Source of the DNA: a virus
IMG/VR virus record: IMGVR_UViG_3300010158_000352
Coordinates: 1-22,256 of that record
Direction: 5' to 3' (one strand)
DNA: 22,256 nucleotides
Every line of letters begins with the position of its first letter. Position 1 is the stretch's first letter. This document shows, piece after piece, positions 20,750 to 22,256 of this stretch. Under the pieces are notes generated by a model. It was given only the letters and a program-made list of their open reading frames with translations, ran no database searches and was not told the DNA's origin. The translations under genes were made by a program, and so were the position numbers.

Positions 20750-20997
20750 CACTTCTCCTCCAGCGCGGCATCAATCATAGCCCACCACTCACACTCGATG
20801 ATGTCGTTCAGCATCGTGCCGCGCACATACCCGCCAGCCGGGTGTGCGCCTGATCCGGCGTCCAGCATGGCCGGAGTGCAGTCACGCATGGCGGCAATGG
20901 CGGCGCGGGCATAAACTTGGGCATGGTGTATGGAATACAGGCTTTCTGGGTCTTTGTCGTATATCGCAAGCGCCACCCGTTCGATCATGTCGTTCAT
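20749..20997 (-). CDS. Small phage protein, unknown function
   Basis: An 82-residue protein of a type common in phage early regions: a helical start (NDMIERVALAIYDKDPES), an Ala-rich helix (YARAAIAAMRDCTPAMLDAG), a Gly/His-containing turn and a closing CEWWAMIDAALEE helix. The pattern ARAAIAAMR-PT-AM-DAG then W-MIDAAL recurs in many phage hypothetical proteins without assigned function. It is coupled to the upstream gene by ATGA (20994-20997), and its stop shares a base with the ATG of the nuclease-like gene (TGATG). Confidence 0.7.
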   Translation of the reverse strand: MNDMIERVALAIYDKDPESLYSIHHAQVYARAAIAAMRDCTPAMLDAGSGAHPAGGYVRGTMLNDIIECEWWAMIDAALEEK

Positions 20998-21194
20998 TTA
21001 AACGCCTCTCCCCTAACTTTGAGTTCCTCGCGCCATTTCTGTAATTCGCACTTATATTCCATTTCAAGAAGATAAATCCAATCATTCAATAGGTCTAATT
21101 TAATCAATGGATATTCAACTTCCCACTCCGGCGGGCGTCGAATTCCGCCTTCCCCGCTGTCCCAATCTGCAAGCAATTTAATTACTTTGCTCAT
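20994..21194 (-). CDS. Small 66-residue phage protein, unknown function
   Basis: The start was placed at ATG 21194, which lies one base past the stop of the upstream gene; the frame continues further upstream without supporting signals. The product is MSKVIKLLADWDSGEGGIRR followed by a charged, Trp-rich, helical region (LNDWIYLLEMEYKCELQKWR). No domain is recognised. Base composition is AT-rich compared with the two genes upstream, similar to the nuclease-like gene. It is coupled by ATGA to the next gene. Confidence 0.6.
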   Translation of the reverse strand: MSKVIKLLADWDSGEGGIRRPPEWEVEYPLIKLDLLNDWIYLLEMEYKCELQKWREELKVRGEAFK

Positions 21195-21195
21195 T

Positions 21196-21555
21196 TCACC
21201 TGCACCCCATAAGCCGCGCCAGTGACGGCGGGCGGATAAACGGCTCTTCAGTCTGCACCTGCTCATGCTTAGGCTTCAATGCCTTCAATGGCAGCCCGTA
21301 GTTATTACGCGGCGGGACACGGCGGATAAGGCCCTGCACGGCTAGGTCTGACATGTCCTCGCCAATCAGCCCGACCGCGCAGGTCGCGCCCATGGCCGCA
21401 TGGACCTCAAACGGGCATACGCCATCGACCGCCTCTAGCAGGATCATGGTCATCTTCAACACGGCAGCCTCGCGCTCCTTGCGGTTTGCCATGCGCTGCG
21501 ACGCCTTACTCATTTCAGACCCGCGCGGCCCCAAAACACCCTTCTTGCGACCCAT
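21196..21555 (-). CDS. 119-residue phage protein, unknown function
   Basis: The start is ATG 21555, chosen because it overlaps the upstream stop (TAATG) and has a very strong ribosome binding site (GGGGAGGA) with 7-base spacing; the longer upstream frame lacks such support. The N-terminal 35 residues are very basic (MGRKKGVLGPRGSEMSKASQ, then RMANRKERE). A helical region with MTMILLEAVDGVCPFEVHAA follows. The DLAVQGLIRRVPPRNNYGLP segment resembles the recognition helix and wing of a winged-helix DNA-binding domain, but this is uncertain. No catalytic motif is visible. Confidence 0.65.
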   Translation of the reverse strand: MGRKKGVLGPRGSEMSKASQRMANRKEREAAVLKMTMILLEAVDGVCPFEVHAAMGATCAVGLIGEDMSDLAVQGLIRRVPPRNNYGLPLKALKPKHEQVQTEEPFIRPPSLARLMGCR

Positions 21556-21773
21556 TAGTGCGTCCTCCCCATTTGATGTCCCAGCACAAGGTTCAGCAGC
21601 CTGAACGGCCAGATTTTTTCCATAGCTGCCCGGCTCATGCCGCACTTGCGATTGTGCTTAATAAGTTCGACTGAATTAGCGTAATGGCTCAAATATCCAT
21701 CGTCATCATCGCGCTCCTGCACTTGCAGCATCCTAGCCGCTTCCCTTGACTCGCGTTCTTCTACTTTGCTCAT
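21555..21773 (-). CDS. Small charged 72-residue phage protein
   Basis: A highly charged protein: MSKVEERESREAARMLQVQE followed by an acidic RDDDDG stretch and a basic helical half (VELIKHNRKCGMSRAAMEKI, then WPFRLLNLVLGHQ). The start has an optimal GGAGGAAG just upstream (21776-21783 on the opposite strand). The stop overlaps the next start (TAATG). It could bind a nucleic acid or a host protein; nothing in the sequence identifies a family. Confidence 0.65.
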   Translation of the reverse strand: MSKVEERESREAARMLQVQERDDDDGYLSHYANSVELIKHNRKCGMSRAAMEKIWPFRLLNLVLGHQMGRTH

Positions 21774-21782
21774 TGCTTCCTC

Positions 21783-22256
21783 CTAAAACGGGATAATTTC
21801 GTCATCAACGATACGCTCGAAATTAGCCTCGGGCTTCTTGCGCTTCTTGCCCATGGCCTTGGATTTCGTGTGCGCCGGGCCGTTCTTGAACGTCTCGCCC
21901 GTGCCTTCGACAAAGTATTCGACGAAATGGTCGCCCGCGTCGATTGCCGTACCGGCCACAAGCGCCGGGATGAATATGTGGCTATCGCAGCCCGCGCGCT
22001 GGGCATCGGCTGACAGGTTTTTGCCATGCTCGTGGCAGAACCATTCGCCGTCTGCGCCGGGCGTGGAGTGTACGCATGTGCGGCAGTTAACCTCGGCTTG
22101 GTCTTTCTGGTGGCACAGCTTATACATGTCGCACATCTTGCACTGCCAGTTAGCCGGGTCTTCGCTGATCCTGTTTGGCGGCGTTGTGGCGTTCACGATA
22201 CGCTTGGCCCGCGCCAGGGCGTCAAGATACGCCTCTTTGTCCGCGTGGACCCATTC
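21783..22256 (-). CDS. C-terminal part of a putative Cas4/AddB-like nuclease, Cys-rich
   Basis: The frame is open from the right window edge to 21783, giving 157 visible C-terminal residues; the N-terminus is outside. GTG at 22196 could be read as a start, but the codons before it (EWVHADKEAYLDALARAKRI) fit a real protein, so this is treated as partial. Visible residues 39-48 hold CxxCx5C (CKMCDMYKLC), a pattern seen at the C-terminus of iron-sulfur PD-(D/E)XK nucleases such as Cas4 and AddB. A second Cys/His cluster follows (CRTCVH, WFCHEHG and GCDSH). It resembles phage proteins I recall as PD-(D/E)XK nucleases with this tail. The catalytic domain is not visible. The last 40 residues are Lys-rich with an acidic end (IVDDEIIPF). 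Confidence 0.7.
   Translation of the reverse strand, partial: EWVHADKEAYLDALARAKRIVNATTPPNRISEDPANWQCKMCDMYKLCHQKDQAEVNCRTCVHSTPGADGEWFCHEHGKNLSADAQRAGCDSHIFIPALVAGTAIDAGDHFVEYFVEGTGETFKNGPAHTKSKAMGKKRKKPEANFERIVDDEIIPF

Noticed and set aside
1-22256. tRNA genes, CRISPR array, integrase or attachment site
   Set aside because: No cloverleaf-like T-arm pattern, no spaced direct repeats and no recombinase motifs were recognised; the repeats present are in-frame coding repeats.

Overview
The window is a stretch of a double-stranded DNA tailed-phage genome (Caudoviricetes), either a free phage or a prophage segment. It shows a podovirus-like head and short-tail programme. The virion genes are packed on the + strand with almost no intergenic space, most joined by ATGA or TAATG overlaps. 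An outer-membrane (spanin) lysis step implies a Gram-negative host, and the moderately high GC and the family make-up fit a proteobacterium, perhaps an alphaproteobacterium. The host cannot be named from sequence alone. Terminase and portal genes, if present, lie outside the left edge. I saw no integrase, tRNA, CRISPR array or insertion sequence.

Positions 1-7151 (+): the head module. It holds small conserved phage proteins, a glycine-rich repeat protein, a TTG-started scaffold-like protein and the major capsid protein. A free-standing HNH homing endonuclease with a candidate promoter follows the capsid gene. Next come two small structural-looking proteins flanking a two-domain DUF115/MptE-like plus methyltransferase protein, then a conserved head-module protein.

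Positions 7108-15819 (+): connector, tail and ejection module. It holds a gp4-like adaptor, a gp10-like tail stabilisation protein and a cupin-like protein. Three large Ala/Gln/Asn-rich, probably ejected internal virion proteins follow, one with an 18-residue tandem repeat. A tail fibre with a C-terminal Peptidase_G2-like domain ends the module.

Positions 15819-19688 (+): small tail-associated proteins and the lysis cassette, with a two-helix holin candidate, overlapping Rz and Rz1-like spanins and a GH108 muramidase. After the endolysin come an HTH-metallophosphoesterase, a TSCPD-like small protein, a two-helix membrane peptide and a SprT-like zinc protease.

Positions 19685-22256 (-): a convergent nucleic-acid metabolism operon transcribed leftward. 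In its own order it encodes a Cys-rich C-terminal part of a putative Cas4/AddB-like nuclease (cut by the window edge), four small unknown proteins, a PD-(D/E)XK-like nuclease, a RuvC-like resolvase and a 51-residue unknown protein. The two operons meet tail to tail with stop codons overlapping by 4 bp.

There is no gene-free stretch longer than about 70 bases. Several real genes are very short (48-51 codons) and were identified by start/stop coupling, ribosome binding sites and membrane-helix patterns.
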